From Dichomitus squalens LYAD-421 SS1 (taxonomy: Eukaryota; Basidiomycota; Agaricomycetes; Polyporales; Polyporaceae), in assembly GCF_000275845.1 (NCBI RefSeq), contig NW_006766891.1, positions 475,240-539,239 on the forward strand: DNA of 64,000 bases, in the 5' to 3' direction. The position numbers and the translations under genes are program-made. The notes beneath the pieces are model-generated. The model saw nothing but the letters and a program-made list of their open reading frames with translations, ran no database searches and was not told where the DNA came from. Positions 1-13,154 of the stretch are shown piece by piece (the stretch's first letter is position 1; every line of letters begins with the position of its first letter).

Positions 1-3000
1 ATGATGAGATTGTCATGGAGCGGTCGCCCATTACCCACGTTCCGCCGAGCACCCTCAACAGCTCATTGTCTGCGTTGAATACTGCGGTGAGTACACGTCC
101 TCGACGTGTCCCCATGTTCCCCTTGCTAAACTGTAATCCTGTATCGAAGGTGGAGTTGGACTCTTCACCTACCGTGTCCCCGGCTGAGTTTGAGACCGGT
201 ACCGCTCTCTCCTCTGACGATCCGGTGGCAGTGGATGATGGCAAGCGAAGCTCACCCCACCCCGCCTCCCGTACGACGTCTCCCACTCCTCGTCTACCTG
301 GTTACATCCCAGGGATGCCCAGACCCATGACTCCCCGGGAGGCCACCTTCGATGCGGAAGATCTCACGCCCTCAACGACACCCCGTGCGACATCACCTCG
401 TCTACCCGGGCTGAATACCCAAACTTCTCCTTTGATACCTCAGAACTTCTCGTCCAGCATGTATCGAAGCAACTCCAGTGCGTCCTCCTATGCCACAAAT
501 CGTCCCAATTCCCCCGCAAGCGGCACAACCCCTCCTCTCTTCTTCAACCGTCCCATGAATGGTCGCTACACGCCCGAGGAGCGTCAAAGAAACGGGAACA
601 AACCGTCTTCGCCGACCTCGGATACCGCGGAGTCGCCCGTTCATGGTAGGCGACGCCCCATCTCTCCCCTGTCTGGTCCAGCGTACCAGCCCATGACCTC
701 GCCACCATCCCGCCCTTCGACACCGTCGAACGTGACCTGGAATACTCCCGTGAGCCCGAACGGCACCCCGCAGAAGCACGGTCGGAATGGCAGTGCCGCC
801 GGCCATAGCCGCAATGGCAGTACAGCGAGCTTCAACGACCAGACCCTCGAACAGCTCGACAGGTCCAAGTCCGTGACGCGCTCCCTACGTTCCCCCGCGC
901 TCCCTGATTCCCCTTGGTTCGACGGCGCGAACGCCACCTTCGGCTCGTCAGACTATCGCCCGCCCTCCGCGATGTCTGGAGTGGACCTTGGCTCGCCTGT
1001 GCAGCCCGCGAGCATGACGCTTCGCTCACCCACGTTCACCGACGTCGGCGGGGCTGATGACCTGCGCAGCATCAGCAGGCGCTCGTCGAAGCAGACGGGG
1101 CATACCAGCGCGAACACGTTCTCGTTCGGGCAGCCCAACGCCCTCCTGTTCTCCCCACTCGCGAACTCGTCGCGGTCTTCGTTGGAGTCTGTTGGGTCGA
1201 GCTATCATACGTGGGATGAGGACCACAAGAAGGATCGTCTCTACGGGCTGTTCAGCAGCCTCGACTCGGACAACACGCCGTGGCATGACGTCTCGCTAGA
1301 CAAGTCGGACCCGTCGACCGCGGGGACGTCGCCGTACGAGTCGCCGGAGACCGAGGACGCCGTGCGAAGGGAGATCGGGCTGTCGAAGGGCGACTTCGTC
1401 GCAATCCAGGACAAGCTCGTCGGCGCTGCGCTGACGAAGGCTGCTACGCCGGAGAATCGTCGGCCGGGCTCAATCAGGAAGAGGAGGCCTTCTACGTCGC
1501 AATCGAACTATTCGTTCAATGGCGAGAGTCGGGTACGTTACTTCGATAGTCGTGTGCTCACGGTATGGCTGACGTACGTGAATTAGGCTGTGAGTTCCAC
1601 CCCTCAGCCGCAACCACAGTCTCAACCTCTGGCGCAGCCGGCCGCAACCTCGCCGCGTGCGGTGATAAGTGAGCAGATGGCAAGGGCGAATGCTCTGTTG
1701 AACGCCGTGGTGGATAGTATCGAATCTCCTCGGGCTCGTCCTTCGGCGGCGTTGCCGGTTGAGGAGCCCACTTTGGTCGTGCCAACCGCCACCGACATCG
1801 AGCAGTCCAGCCCAATGCGACGCAACAGGGCCCTTGCGGAAGCCCTCTTCGGAGCAGAGGAGTTGGACAATAGTATGTCCTCTGCGCCTCAGATCTCCAT
1901 CATGCCCGAGATGATGTCGTCCACCGACGAAGAATCGCCTACCCACCATGCGCCATCGCTCACCAAGCCGCTATCTCCCAAGCGTTCAGATTCCCTGCAT
2001 CGTCTTGCCTCGCCGGCTGCTCCCTCCACCCCTCCTGTTCGCACGATGCCGACTAGCCCTACGATGCCACTGAGCCCTGCTTCTATGCCGCTCCCAATGA
2101 GCCCTACAATCCCGACCAGCCTTTCCGCGACGTCCGTGAACCCTAGTGCAATGCCCACTAGTCCCACCGGCTTCATGTCTCCGCTCTCTCCATCATCCAA
2201 CATGGACCCCCTCACGCTTGCGCTCGAGGTACAGCGGAGGGCTGAGGCGGCTACTGCGGCGCTGCGCAAATCTCCTTCAATACCGAAGTTTCATGAGGCC
2301 AATGGTGGGACGCTTCCGCGGAAACGCATCAGCCCCAACAAGATCTCGGCTCCCACACTCGTTTCGGCGTCTACCAGTGTTGATGCTATTCCGCTCCGGT
2401 CACCTACTGCAACACCTACACCCTCGCCCAGTCAGCAGCAGCAGCAGGCGGGCAAGATCGGTTCCCGATTCAAGAAGTTACGAGGCACCATTCGAACGAA
2501 GCACTCACTCCCGAATGGGGAGGAAATCACGCCTTACCCTCTTGAGCTGAAGAGCCCTGGATCGAGTGCTCTAGGTAGCAGCAGTTCAGGAAGCCTTGCG
2601 CTCCGCGCAGACCCCATCCCTATCAGCTCGGCAAGCACCGCAGAACCCTCTCGACTGCGCCCCCCAGCACCTCTCCCCAGTCCTCCTGCTTCTGCAGCTC
2701 CCGGTCTCAAGGGCTTTATGGCTCGCTTTCGCAAGCAGCGCGCCGCTCCCGAAGCTCTGTCGGCACCACAATCTCACCCTTCGTCTCACCACCAAGGGCC
2801 TACACCCACTTCGGCCACCTCTGCGAGGTCAACGACATCGTCCGGCTCTTCCACGGAACCGTCTTACGGTCAGATGCCCCACTCCGCCCCTGCACTTCAG
2901 ACGGTCTTCAGGAGTCGAAGTCCGATGGGCCCTCCGGCGCCTCCACAATCCCCCCCTCCCAAGCCTCCCCAGGATTACCTTGGTCTCCATTCACGGGCAG

Positions 3001-4416
3001 CGTCAACACCGAACTCGGATGAGGATGCGATCAAGCAGTTGTTCCATGCTGCTGAGAACCTGGGACTCGACCAAGCTGCCCTCAACGACCTTTTGGCCCG
3101 TTCGCCTTCCACGTCTTCGAAATCCACCGCTTGGACGAAGCTGACGAGGGCAACCTCGCCGAGCGAAAGTCGGAAGAACCAAGTTCCTGTGATACGAGGG
3201 AGAGCTACGCCTGATAGCGTCCGCTCCCCAGTGTCAGAGGGTCGCCCGAGCGTTGATGGACTCTCTCCAAGACCCTCGATGGATGTGAAGCCGTCCGGTC
3301 GTAAGAGCGAGAATGGCTTGCAAGCGCCCAGCCCACGACAGCAGCAGTCGGACGCCGCGCCGAACGCGATTGTGCGTAGGACCATTATCTTCCCTTCGGA
3401 CTCGAGGATGTCTGCCCTTGACTTCCAAGCTATGATGAGGAAACAGTCTGTCTCTCGTCGTCGCGCGTCCGTGTCGTCGAAGGCCTCAATTCATGATCGG
3501 GTGCCCACTCCTCCGCCTCCGCACCGTGCGGCAGGCCGTCGGTTCTCCACAGACGTCTCTCCTCCCGTGCCCCAGCTCCCACCTGCCCTGTCGGCTCAGA
3601 ACGACAATTTCCTTGCCGTTCCTAGCCCTGTGGAAAAGACCGGCTCTGCATATGACTCTCTGTGAGTTTTCACAATTCACTGCCTGTCTTCTTGTTCTCA
3701 CCATCGGATACTTGTCCATAGATACGAAATGTACTCAAGCGATGGTAGAGGGTTGCTCAATGCAGAGTCTTCCGGAGACGGCAATCCCCATGCTCAGGAC
3801 GGCATTCCTGAGTCGGCGCCAGCGCTTGAGGTAATCGAGTTGGCCAATGGTGAGACGATCTGGTACGTCATTTGCTCCCATGTAATTCATATTGAAACCG
3901 CGCCCTAACACCTTTCAAGGTCCATCGTCAATGGGCTGCGCGACGACGATGGCGAGTCCTTCTATGGCGACCGCGCCAGCTTCTACTCCGAATACTCTGT
4001 GAAGGACAACGACAATGTCAAGTTGTTGTTCAAGGAGCACGAGAGAAAGAACTCCAAGGGGAGCGTGAATTCTTTCCTGTCTCGGAAGAAGTCCGTGCAA
4101 CAGCAACAGGCAAAAGGTACCACGCGACCGGAGACGAAGGTTCGTATATTACCCGCGCTGGATCGTGCACTAGCGTGACTAATCCTGTTGACAGGTCTTC
4201 TTCAGTTCTAGTGCGCAAATAGGTCGTCTCATAGAGAACCTTTCACATGGACTGGACGCCGGTTCATTTAATATCATGCCAGGCCAAGCTCAGGCGCAAT
4301 CTCGGCACCCTCAGCCCGGGCACTCTACTTCATCCTCCCTTGGGTCGGAGGCTGATATGCGATGGACAGTAGAAGAGAGGCTAGAGCACATGCTCGGGTC
4401 CATGGGAGCCAGCTGA
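1..4416 (+). CDS. Long Ser/Pro-rich protein of unknown function, 5' partial
   Basis: The reading frame is open from the first bases of the window, so the start lies upstream. Reconstructed exons are <1-86, 150-1532, 1587-3661, 3722-3862, 3920-4139 and 4195-4416, ending in TGA. All introns are GT-AG and 54-63 nt. The first (87-149) is a multiple of three, so the frame also reads through it. Most of the product (over 1,200 residues) is low-complexity Ser/Pro/Thr-rich sequence with many SP/TP dipeptides and an MPTSP-like repeat around 2040-2170. Two basic patches resembling short RFKKLRG and RFRKQR blocks lie near 2465 and 2725. The last ~170 residues are more ordered: an acidic stretch with the motif ETIWSIVNGLRDDDG, then a FYGDRASFYSEYS segment and a Lys-rich SFLSRKKS element. 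This tail is probably the conserved domain. I do not recognise the family. The SP/TP density suggests a phosphorylated scaffold, which is inference. Confidence 0.75.
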
Positions 4417-4633
4417 ATGCTCACTTCCGCTCGCCTTGCTTTCTGGACTATCTGATGCTGTGATTTATCTTTTCTATCGGGTAGTTATAATATTTCCAGC
4501 TCCTGTTTGGCATGAGTCACTCCCGTTATGCGATCGCGACTATGCTCTTGGGATTCGCACTCCATACTACTATGTTGATACATATCTGGTCTGTCCGCTA
4601 TTTGTCGATCTGTTACTCCTGTCTGCTTCGTGC

Positions 4634-5381
4634 TCACATACCCCGCCAGTCAATCCATCTGTTCAAGCACAGTGCTAGAAGCGCGTCACGGAGGAGTGTA
4701 TCTTCTTGAAACGTGTATCGCAGGTATGCGTACGCACGCCCCAATTTGGGAACATCCTTTGGCGTTGGGTCGTATGTCGCAATTCTCGCAGTAGTCTCCG
4801 GCGTGATGGAGAAGAGCTGGACGATGAAATAGGCAAACTCGATAAATTACGCATGTTCGGGGAACACATACCTCATACGCATAGGGCTGCCTGTTGCCCA
4901 GCCTGCGCCATTCGAATATCTCTCGTCCGTTCATGACTGTCTGAAACTGCCTAGCGCTAGGAGACGCACAGAGCGTGAGTTCCATATGTACAAGCAAGCC
5001 CGGGAGCAACTAACGTGTCAATAGAGCCTCGAGAAACGAAGTCGGCCATCGGGGTTCTGTCTCCGCCTCGAATTATCGAACCAAGGTGGTTACACACGGC
5101 CCAATCAAAGTATGCGACGACCGTTTGCTCGTTGAACGTTACCTGCGGACACAACGTCACACACATAGCGTGTGCGTACGATGCCGAGTCTCAGGGACGG
5201 GGACTGTGCCAAGAGGGTAGAAAAGTGGACACACCGTGGTTCTCGTGCCTTGCGGTAAGTCGACCGTCTCAAACTTGTAGACGATGGGGACGGTGTTATG
5301 ATAGCCAATGGCGACGCACTTGTGGCGGGGGTCTCCGGGACCAGTGAAGAAGAGCTCGTTGACGATGCCGTCCATGCTCAT
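4634..5381 (-). CDS. DUF6593-like small basidiomycete protein
   Basis: The start codon (5379-5381) opens MSMDGIVNELFFTGPGDPRH. Four exons join in frame through introns beginning GTGTGTCC, GTTAGTTG and GTATGTGT, and the stop is at 4634-4636. The product runs from an N-terminal beta-rich block, through VTFNEQTVVAYFDW and an IIRGGDRTPMADFV segment, to a C-terminal block with KLGRAYAYLRYTF and the ending LLRDALLALCLNRWIDWRGM. The order of a short beta-sandwich-like core followed by a helical 'L-x-DALLALCLNRW' end is what I associate with the DUF6593 family expanded in Agaricomycetes. No function is established for that family. The third intron could be 55 nt (ending CGTCCAG) or shorter, so the exon-4 start is uncertain. 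The family call is from memory of the pattern; that this is a spliced gene is well supported by the frame continuity. Confidence 0.6.
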
Positions 5382-8300
5382 GGCGTTGGGCTTTGCTGTC
5401 TGTCCGAGGATGTGCTGTGGTATGTGAAGCTTAACCAGAAGGCGCTGAGTACTCAGCGATGGCGACCCTCTTTATAGGCCAGGATGTGGGGAGCGAAACC
5501 CACCTTGCGTCATCGTAAAGGCCGTGGCAATCCGCCAATTTCACTCAACCTCGCTGATTTGTGCCATTGACACGGGTTTCTATCCACACGAAGCAGGCGG
5601 TGTCCATGTGGGTCTGGCGAAGCAAGTGTATGAACCCCGCAGTTTGGGGTGCTGGAGTCCTGAGCTGTTATGCACACAAGAAGGTGCATGACCGGAATAT
5701 CAGCAATTAACGGCCAGCAGTACGCGGAGATTCTCGGCGGGGGGATAGTGGGTCTGAGGTAAGATCTCAGTCCTGAGGCGCTGCGACGAGGCTGATCATA
5801 TAGGGCAGTCTGCATCCCACGCAAGCAGGAGACATCGCCAGCGACTGTTCTGTCATTCGTTATCGTGTCAGCTGTGCTTTCCATCTAACTGTAAGCACCC
5901 CCGTGTTGTTGGCAATTTTCTCAGACTATCTATCTGATGGTTCTGCTGACAGCACCATCCAGATGGAACTTCTTGAGTGACTGCTCGCCGTGCGCTGGTA
6001 GGGAGACCATATGCTCTTGCATCCGGCGTCGGCTTGCATCCCAGCAGCCGTTGTCGGCCAGACGTGAGCTTGAGCCTGAACTAAATGCCTGTGATGCGGC
6101 AAGTTGGCCTTGTGAGGTGAGCGTGGTGGATGTGGCTCGCATGAACGCAATATCGTGGGTCAGTTGCCGTGCTCGCGGAAGACTGCTACCTGAAGAAACT
6201 GCTCATGCGCTGCTATCATAGACTATCCCCTTTGCCGGCACCAATGGACGCGACGGCCGCCCCATTCCCGGCCCTGGCAGATTCTCCCGAGGGTCCTTGG
6301 AGCCATACGTTTGAGGGATGAGTCCCCCCACGTTTCTTGTTAGCGAAGCGAACAACGCTAGAATATGGAGGCGGCGGCCTGGTCGCCGGGTTTAAAGTGC
6401 ACGCCCATCGCGCATACTTACAGTGCCATTGCTGGACGTCTGATACCGGCCAAATCCGAGTCGGGGTGGAGGGCAGCATGAACGTGTACAATGCACTCCC
6501 GGTGATCAGCGCTGCTTGTGCTGACGTGTCGCAGATCATCGGGGATGTGTCTTCAGCAGCTCTTATCCTCACCTTCTGTGTCGACAACGAGTTAGCCGTC
6601 TCCGCGAAGGTTACTGCTCCCGCGAGTATCGTGAAGGCAATCTCTTGTGCCATGTCCGTAGCAACTCGATGCCTCTGGCGATGGGCTCTTCCACCGCGCA
6701 TATGGAGATGTTACTTGTGGAATAATACTCAATTGCACAGGTTCATTAGGTGCCTTGAAAGGAGAACGACCGTGTGTGAACCATCCGTATCAACGCGTAC
6801 CTACCTACCGCTCAGTCATTTCTATGACACCATCGGTGGGTGCCTTAGCCTACACGGCCTTTTGGGGGCATCGCAGCAGCAAGTCACGAAGGTTCAGGCT
6901 TCACATTTTAGCTGCCTCAAATAGCGCTATACTGGCACAGATAGCCAGGAACAGGGATGACGGTTACTCACGTTACCCGCGCTGGCGCTCGGAGGCTTCA
7001 CTTTCACTTTGCCTGCATACTGACCTATGTCCCTTCATTGATCGACCTCCCGGGGTGGGATAGGCGGTACGCCTTCTTCTGCAGAAAACAATAGGGGATA
7101 TCATACGGCTTTGGACCTGAAGGCGACGTACGTGATCCGAGCCGAGGAACTCGATCGAAAGACATGAGGTTGTCGCGGGGTGATTGATGGGATCCTATGG
7201 AGTCTCTTCTTACACGACGGGCACAGGGCTATAATTCAAGCAGGGGGTTTCATTCGGAGTTGTTGAGCTACGCAACGTGACTATAGCAATTCCCGCTGCT
7301 CTTCGCGTATTTCTTTCAAAGTTGTCACTTTCTGGAAATTGCTACCGGCACGTTGCGTGGGGCAGAAGTATCGCCGACATTTCCTCACTTCCGTGTTATC
7401 CCCTCACTGAACATGAGCTCCCAGTATTATACTCTGACCCTGACTACTGTCAACGCCAAAATCGCGTAGTGTGGTGTTCGGGCCCGATAAGCCATTCGAG
7501 GGGGAATCCTGAGTTTGATGCGGATATAAGTACATAATCTAGTCTCCCATTCCTTCGCGGTACTCGTGGCATCTTGCAGTTTCATGTACAACGGCATAGA
7601 ACTGAATTTATCGCACTGTCAGATCGATCAGTCGGAGTCGACCCGCGCCAGCGCTACAAGTCCGAGAGGCGTTTTAGAGTTTGGTCCGTGTAGTGAAATT
7701 TGATCGTCGACAAGCGCTCCGCCAGGCAGGACGCATGGAATGCATCAACAACGTCCGACAGTCACGAAGTGCCCACGATTGGCCGCTGGAATCAAAAGCG
7801 ATAGCATCCGCCGTGCAAGCTAGCCAAGTCTTCTCCAGGATCGTCAACGTTGAGGGCCTCTTTCGAACTCGAGTAGAAAGAAAAGGCGTGAGATCGTTTA
7901 GAAACGCGTTTGAGAGTAACGAGACTATGTGTAGTGTTACCCCTCTTTGGAGAACTCCCTCGGTGAGCACCTGCACAATGCAGAAGGCTGCAAGAAGTCT
8001 TGCTAGTAGGGCGATGCTTCGGAACTCGACTTGTTGCCACCCCCTGAGGATCTTCTGGCGTCCATGCGTCACAGAAACGTGGCAGCGACAAGGATGACGT
8101 TCATTAGGTACGGTTTCGCTCCTCCTGTATGATTGTGTGCCTAGTGGTGCCCTGTGTCGCCCTCGATTCGTGTTAACCACTTCTCTCCTTCTCGCTTCTC
8201 TTCTTCTTCCGTCACGTCGGGCGGCATGGAGGCGGTGAGCCTTGCTGCTGTTCCATGAATCTGCATGGGTGCTCATCTTACATTTCTAGTGCGCTGGGGC

Positions 8301-8560
8301 GGAATTTGGCAGAAATGGATGGTCGATGCTGTGCCACTAGTCGAGTAATGACAACCCCCGGACTGCGAACAATGGCAGTGCACAATGTACGACATCACGT
8401 GATGACCCTTCACACAAGCGCCCAAAGTACTCTATAGTTCATGCATTCATAAACCACGTCTTTTATGACTACCATGAGCTGGCAGAATGTTAACTTTACG
8501 TCCTGGTGCGCTACGCAGCGGGTCAAGACTTTTTAGCCGCTCAAAGTTCTTTGCCTTCAG
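5382..8560. other. Gene-poor intergenic stretch
   Basis: No gene with recognisable domains or consistent splicing was found on either strand. The longest open stretch is around 6337-6735. Both strands there give Ala/Val-rich translations that look membrane-like, but the frames break quickly and neither matches a family I know. It may be a decayed gene. Confidence 0.5.
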
Positions 8561-8567
8561 TTAGGGT

Positions 8568-8984
8568 TTAGATTTGGGTTTGGACTCTAACAACACCTTT
8601 TCCCCTGCAAGGGAGGCTGTATGCATTAATCGCGCGAACGAGGCTTTAGGCTTGGGGAACCCCCCCCCGAGCGCAGCGAGAGTCCTCACTTCAAGCGCCT
8701 GACTACCGATTTGGGAACTTCGTTCACACAACGGGGTTCGACTCGCTGGGCGGCGCCATAGTACCGCTGTAAAGCCGCCAGTGGCGCGCCGGGACGAAAA
8801 TCTACCGTTCCTGCAGCTGGTGTGCCATCTGAGTAATGTGTGCACCGGGGCAACCTCCCCAATAAGTCATTGAGGCCCATCAACGTCGAACTGCGTAAAC
8901 GTGACGGGCGCTCAGATCGCCCCTTGTGACATATTCCCCCGCCAAAACGCGGGGAAAGATCACGGGGTGACCACATTCTGTCAC
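8568..8984 (-). mobile_element. Possible solo LTR or LTR fragment
   Basis: On the minus strand this stretch begins TGTGACAGAATGTGGTCACC. A GC-rich hairpin follows at about 8935-8955 (CCCCGCG / CGCGGGG-like arms). The opening TGTGACA and GC-rich hairpin resemble starts of fungal Gypsy-type LTRs and are similar in style to the LTR at the window's right end. I could not fix the far end or a target duplication, and no reverse transcriptase motifs are nearby. Confidence 0.28.
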
Positions 8985-9420
8985 ACCAAACACTGCCCCA
9001 CGAACGGACAGCCTACGGGCACACTGTCATCTTAACCTCTGAGCCAACAATGGCAGATCCGCCGCAGTCGCAATGACTCATTGAACGCTGGCCAGCGACT
9101 CGGACTCTGCTTTGTCCCGATTGACCTCGCCGCAGTCCCTACTCGCTTCTCTGTACAATGTCCTATGTATCGAGTGCCAGGCTGGGCCTTGGAAAAGCTG
9201 GCCGGTCATTGTGTTCGGTCCGATCCGCCAGCTCTAACATCGGGGTGAGGCCGCATTTCATGTCGCGTGAGACCGAACACGACTCTTTTTGAAATAACTG
9301 GCCGCAGAAAGATTAGCTTCGCCATCAACATTGAGACAGTGCCAAGACGCGGAGACGCACTGGTCGCCCTCGTGCCCTTTGCTAGGAGGGCTGGCGCTGT
9401 CCTCCTTGTCTTCGTTTTCG

Positions 9421-11250
9421 ATGCTTCGCCGAGCCATGGCCATCCTCCCCAGTAGCACCAAGGATGCGAACGGGCACTCGACCAAGATCGACAGTGCCGG
9501 ACAGTGCCTCCGTTTCATCGCGCGACGCTGGCTGGTGTTCGGCATAACTGGATTCGCTCTGTTCACACTTCTTCTTCGCATGCTCTATTTTCGTGAGCGA
9601 GTCGTGGCAATACCCTCTGCCGTAGAGGGATCCGAGTACTCAAGATGGGCCGGGCTGCGTCTCCCACCCCTCTACAGCCAGTACCACCAGAATGAGCTCC
9701 GCCTTCCCCAGCACCACTGGCACGCAACGTCTCATGAGGGCGAGCCCAAGTTCTTCTTCGTTCCCGGACACAGCCGAGGTATGGGAGAACGATCTGCAAT
9801 GACTTCTATCCACGACTCGCTCCGACGTCAGCCGCCTCATTCTCGTTCGTTCTACAGGCTCCGGATGGGGCAACATCATGCAGGAGATCTTGCTTAATGC
9901 ATTTCTTGCCCACAAGTCGAATCGAGCGTACGTGTGTTTTTCCCCCCGGGTAATCCACTGTTTTTCCATTCCTTGCTGTGCTGAGACTCGCCGCATCTCA
10001 GATTCGTCTTCTACAATTACACTTGGAATGACAATCCTAGCGAAGACTATGCGGACTTCGCAGGGAAGCCCATCCCCTCCCGCATTCCCCTGTCCGCGCT
10101 CGTTGCCGGTGGGTTCTCACATACCTGACTGATGCCACGTGCCAGACGCCCATAATTCTGCAGGACCTCTCGTCGGCGGAGCATTCCCTCCTGGCCAGCA
10201 CGCACCTCTGGCGATAGCGGAGGAATACTACCGTACTGTTTGTGACGGTCGCAAGGTGGTGCTCGATCGCGATGAAATGGACAAGAAGGCCAGGAGTTGG
10301 ATGGTCGAGCCCATCACCACGGCCTGGCTAGAGAAGCTAAACACAGTCGACGACCAGTGCGTGGAGGTGGCGCAAGGCCAAGGCCCGATCTACAACTGGA
10401 TGTGAGTGCTCTCGCTTCTGTCCGGTGGCCCCTGAACGGGAGGAGGTGACCTGGCTCGGCACGCAGCACCTTCGGCGACCGCCACGCGATGCACGATGCC
10501 TGGGCAGACTTCGCCGCGTCCCCGATCGTGACGCACTTTCGGTGGTCCGCGCTCGTCGAGCTCGCGTTCGACAACAACCGCGAGGTGATCGCCCCCACGG
10601 CCGTCTTCGAGCCGCCGCTCTCGACGGTGCCCTACACGTCCAACGCGGAGCGCTACACCGCGCTCGCCGGCCTCCTCGTCCTCCACCTCCGCCGCGGCGA
10701 CTACGAGGGCCACTGCGAGCACCTCGCGAAGTGGTCCTCGTCCTACCTCGCGTTCAACGGCCTCCCGGCGCTGGAGCAGTTCGACCCGCCCGAGGGCGGC
10801 AGCTGGGGCGAGAACACGCCCGAGAACGTCGCCGTCTACCGCGCGCACTGCCTGCCGGACATCGCGCAGATCGTCGCCCGCGTGCGCGCGGTGCAGCGCG
10901 CGGACGCCGCGCGGGGGCTGCAGCACGTGTACGTCATGACGAACGGCGCGGTGGAGTGGGTCGAGGAGCTCAAGCGCGCGCTGCGGGCGACGGGCCAGTT
11001 CACGCACGTCGCGAGCAGCCGCGACCTCGTGCTCAACTGGGAGCAGAAGTACGTCGCGCAGGCGGTGGACATGCTCGTCGGCCAGCGGGCGCAGGTCTTC
11101 ATCGGGAATGGGGTGCGTGTCGCCGCCTTGATTTAGCGCTTGTGGCGCTTGTGCTGATGATTTTCTGTACAGTGGTCGAGTTTGACTGGCGGCATCGTCG
11201 TCATGCGACAGGCCAATGGGTTCCACCCCGATACTACACGATTCTTCTAG
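9421..11250 (+). CDS. O-fucosyltransferase-like (GDP-fucose transferase fold) protein, type II membrane
   Basis: Exons 9421-9778, 9858-9927, 10002-10108, 10164-10401, 10467-11112 and 11173-11250 join in frame through GT-AG introns. A short basic N-terminus precedes one membrane segment, WLVFGITGFALFTLLLRML, at about residues 37-55, giving type II topology typical of Golgi glycosyltransferases. The catalytic domain has SGWGNIMQEILLNAFLA, then FGDRHAMHDAW, the nucleotide-sugar-type motif LHLRRGDYEGHC, HVYVMTNGAVEW, and the end WSSLTGGIVVMRQ. HRRGD-like motifs are the fingerprint of the protein O-fucosyltransferase / alpha-1,6-fucosyltransferase superfamily, and basidiomycete members of this architecture are usually annotated only as fucosyltransferase-like. 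The donor and acceptor substrates are not known. Upstream in-frame Met at 9331 and downstream Met at 9436 are alternative starts. The last two-thirds is strikingly GC-rich compared with the 5' exons. Confidence 0.8.
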
Positions 11251-11901
11251 GGTTCGCGTCATGTTAGACAGGTGATATCTCGGGATACCGCAGGCGCGCT
11301 GAAGGGCCTTCGCGCTCACGAAAAGGCACGACCGTAAGCCATGGACGCTGGATATTTATATATGCACTTAATTGTAATGAACGCTCTCACGAGACTCACG
11401 GATGCCAGTTAGGCCCCCGCGCGGCGTGGCGGTTTGCTCCGCGCGCACCGGGTGTTTTGGAGATGTATATAGGCACGATATAGTTGCTGATACAGGCAGG
11501 ACACGGATGTAATGCAATCAGGTCACGAATTGAGACAGACAGGAGCGATGAATACAACACCGGACAGTCACCGGGTGGGCTGGTTGTATGTTGTATACAG
11601 GGTACAGCGTGGATGCATGCATGGTGGGTAACGCGAGATTGCCAAATGTCAATGTGTATGTTAATGGGCTTGGTTTGGGTGTAAGGGCCGTTAGTATAGC
11701 AGGGGTTTCGGAGGTTAGTAAGGAGAGGAAGCAGGGCGCGCCGCGTGGGAGGAGATAAGTGAGGGTAACCGTAAGATGGGTAGATATGCATATAGATCTT
11801 CTTCAGTCCAGTTCTTGTCCCATTTTTCGGACAGGTCACACTAGATAGAGCCTGTTCAACACCAATGCACCAACAACAGCAGCGCAGGCGGCCTACCAGT
11901 G
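11251..11901. other. Intergenic region between convergent genes
   Basis: This 3'-to-3' spacer separates the fucosyltransferase-like gene and the BTB gene. It is AT-richer than its flanks. Nothing with coding character is visible. Confidence 0.6.
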
Positions 11902-13154
11902 TCAAGTGGACGTGCTCGATTTCGGCGCGGCGGGGGCGACGGGCGCCGTCGGGTCCTTCCAGTCTTCGACCGCGACGCCCATGTAGCTCGGGAGGCGCTT
12001 CCACACGTCCTTGCGCACGTCCAGGTCGCGCGCGTGCAGCATCGCGCGGCACGGCTCGCACAGCGGCCAGAGCTCGACGACGTCCTCGATCCAGTGCTCC
12101 CACGAGTCGAGCGCGGCGAAGCCCGCGATGTCCCCGATCGGGTCCTTCTGCAGCCCGTCGAGCATCATGCCGAGGATCTCGCGCAGCGCGCGCTCGCAGC
12201 CCTTGCTCGCGCACTGCGCGCTCGGGGTCGGGCGGCAGATCGTGCACGCGCCGCGCGTGCTCGCGCGCACGAGCTCCGTGCGCGCGCGCAGGACGAGCTC
12301 GAGGTCGCGCGGCTCGAGGCGCTCGACGCTGCCGTCCGCGCGCTCGACGCCGAGGTTGAGCTCCTGGTCGAGCTGGCAGCAGAGGTAGAGCGCGGTGGGC
12401 AGGACGGAGTCGGCGTGCGTGAGGCGCGCGAGGTTCACGGCGGCGATGGCGTCGGGGGGCGTGATGTGCACGAAGAGGTTGCCGTCGGCGCCGGCCGAGT
12501 CCCAGGTGGAGAGGTCGTTGGTGAAGTAGAGTTTGAGGTGGTGCATGGACCGGGAGTGGACGTCTTCGACGTGGTATTTGTAGGACATGCGGATGAGCGC
12601 GGCGAGCTCGGCGAACTCCATGCGCTCTCCAGGGATGATAGGGAATCTGGCCATGGGATGGGTGTAGTTGAGCTCATGTTCGGAAATAGGAGGGACAAGG
12701 AGTGTCGTGGAACCAGCATGCCAGATAGAGTTCAAGGCAGAGGAGGGAAAGGGGGGACGTGAGGAAACGGAACGTACTTGCGAAGTCCACAGAGCGCACG
12801 AAGAAGATGGCGAAGATCGTCTGGTGAGTCCGATATGTGCACGACCGGGCAGCTTTCCATTGTTTCCGAATTTGAAGGCTGGGCCATCGCGAAGAGATCT
12901 CGAAAGATGACGGACTGCCTTGCGAGAAGGCCGCGATACATTCTGAATGCAGTATCCCGACACAGGAGAATAATGTTACCATCTTCCCACCAGAGCTCAG
13001 GATCGCGGTTGACGGTCCCGCCTAGGCTTGCGACGGTGGTGAGTTCATTCGGATGGGCGGAGGTGGGGTCTGTGATATTGACGCGCCATCGTTTCACGAC
13101 GCCATTGGCGGTCAGCAAGTCTCTGCGAGCACGGGTGGCACGGAAAAAGGACAT
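11902..13154 (-). CDS. BTB/POZ domain protein
   Basis: Two exons (12778-13154 and 11902-12646) join across a 131-nt GT-AG intron to give CGLRK-FPIIPGERMEF in frame. The N-terminal half carries the BTB core: ELWWEDGNIILLCRDTAFR, then MYRGLLARQSVIFRDLF and VVHISDSPDDLRHLLRALCG. That is the usual sequence of a basidiomycete BTB fold used for dimerisation and, in many relatives, for binding cullin-3. The C-terminal half is a helical region with a Cys-rich patch (CTICRPTPSAQC, then a CEPC pair near the end) that could hold a metal. BTB proteins of this type are highly expanded in Agaricomycetes and their substrates are unknown. The start is uncertain. A further in-frame-looking exon starting MSLRKAVLQRITPLPSR at 13380 lies just upstream, but I could not find an intron of reasonable length that joins it in phase. 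Confidence 0.78.

Noticed and set aside
6337..6924. 195-codon plus-strand ORF with a membrane-like stretch
   Set aside because: The opposite strand is equally open, and no family match or splicing was found. Kept only as a note in the gene-poor region.
10390..11319. Long minus-strand ORF of 309 codons opposite the fucosyltransferase-like gene
   Set aside because: Antisense shadow of a GC-rich coding exon. The composition is Arg/Ala/Asp/Val-biased with no domain, while the plus strand shows clear family motifs.
11899..12762. Plus-strand ORF of 287 codons opposite the BTB gene
   Set aside because: Mirror of a GC-rich exon (repetitive Arg/Val/Glu). The real gene is on the minus strand.
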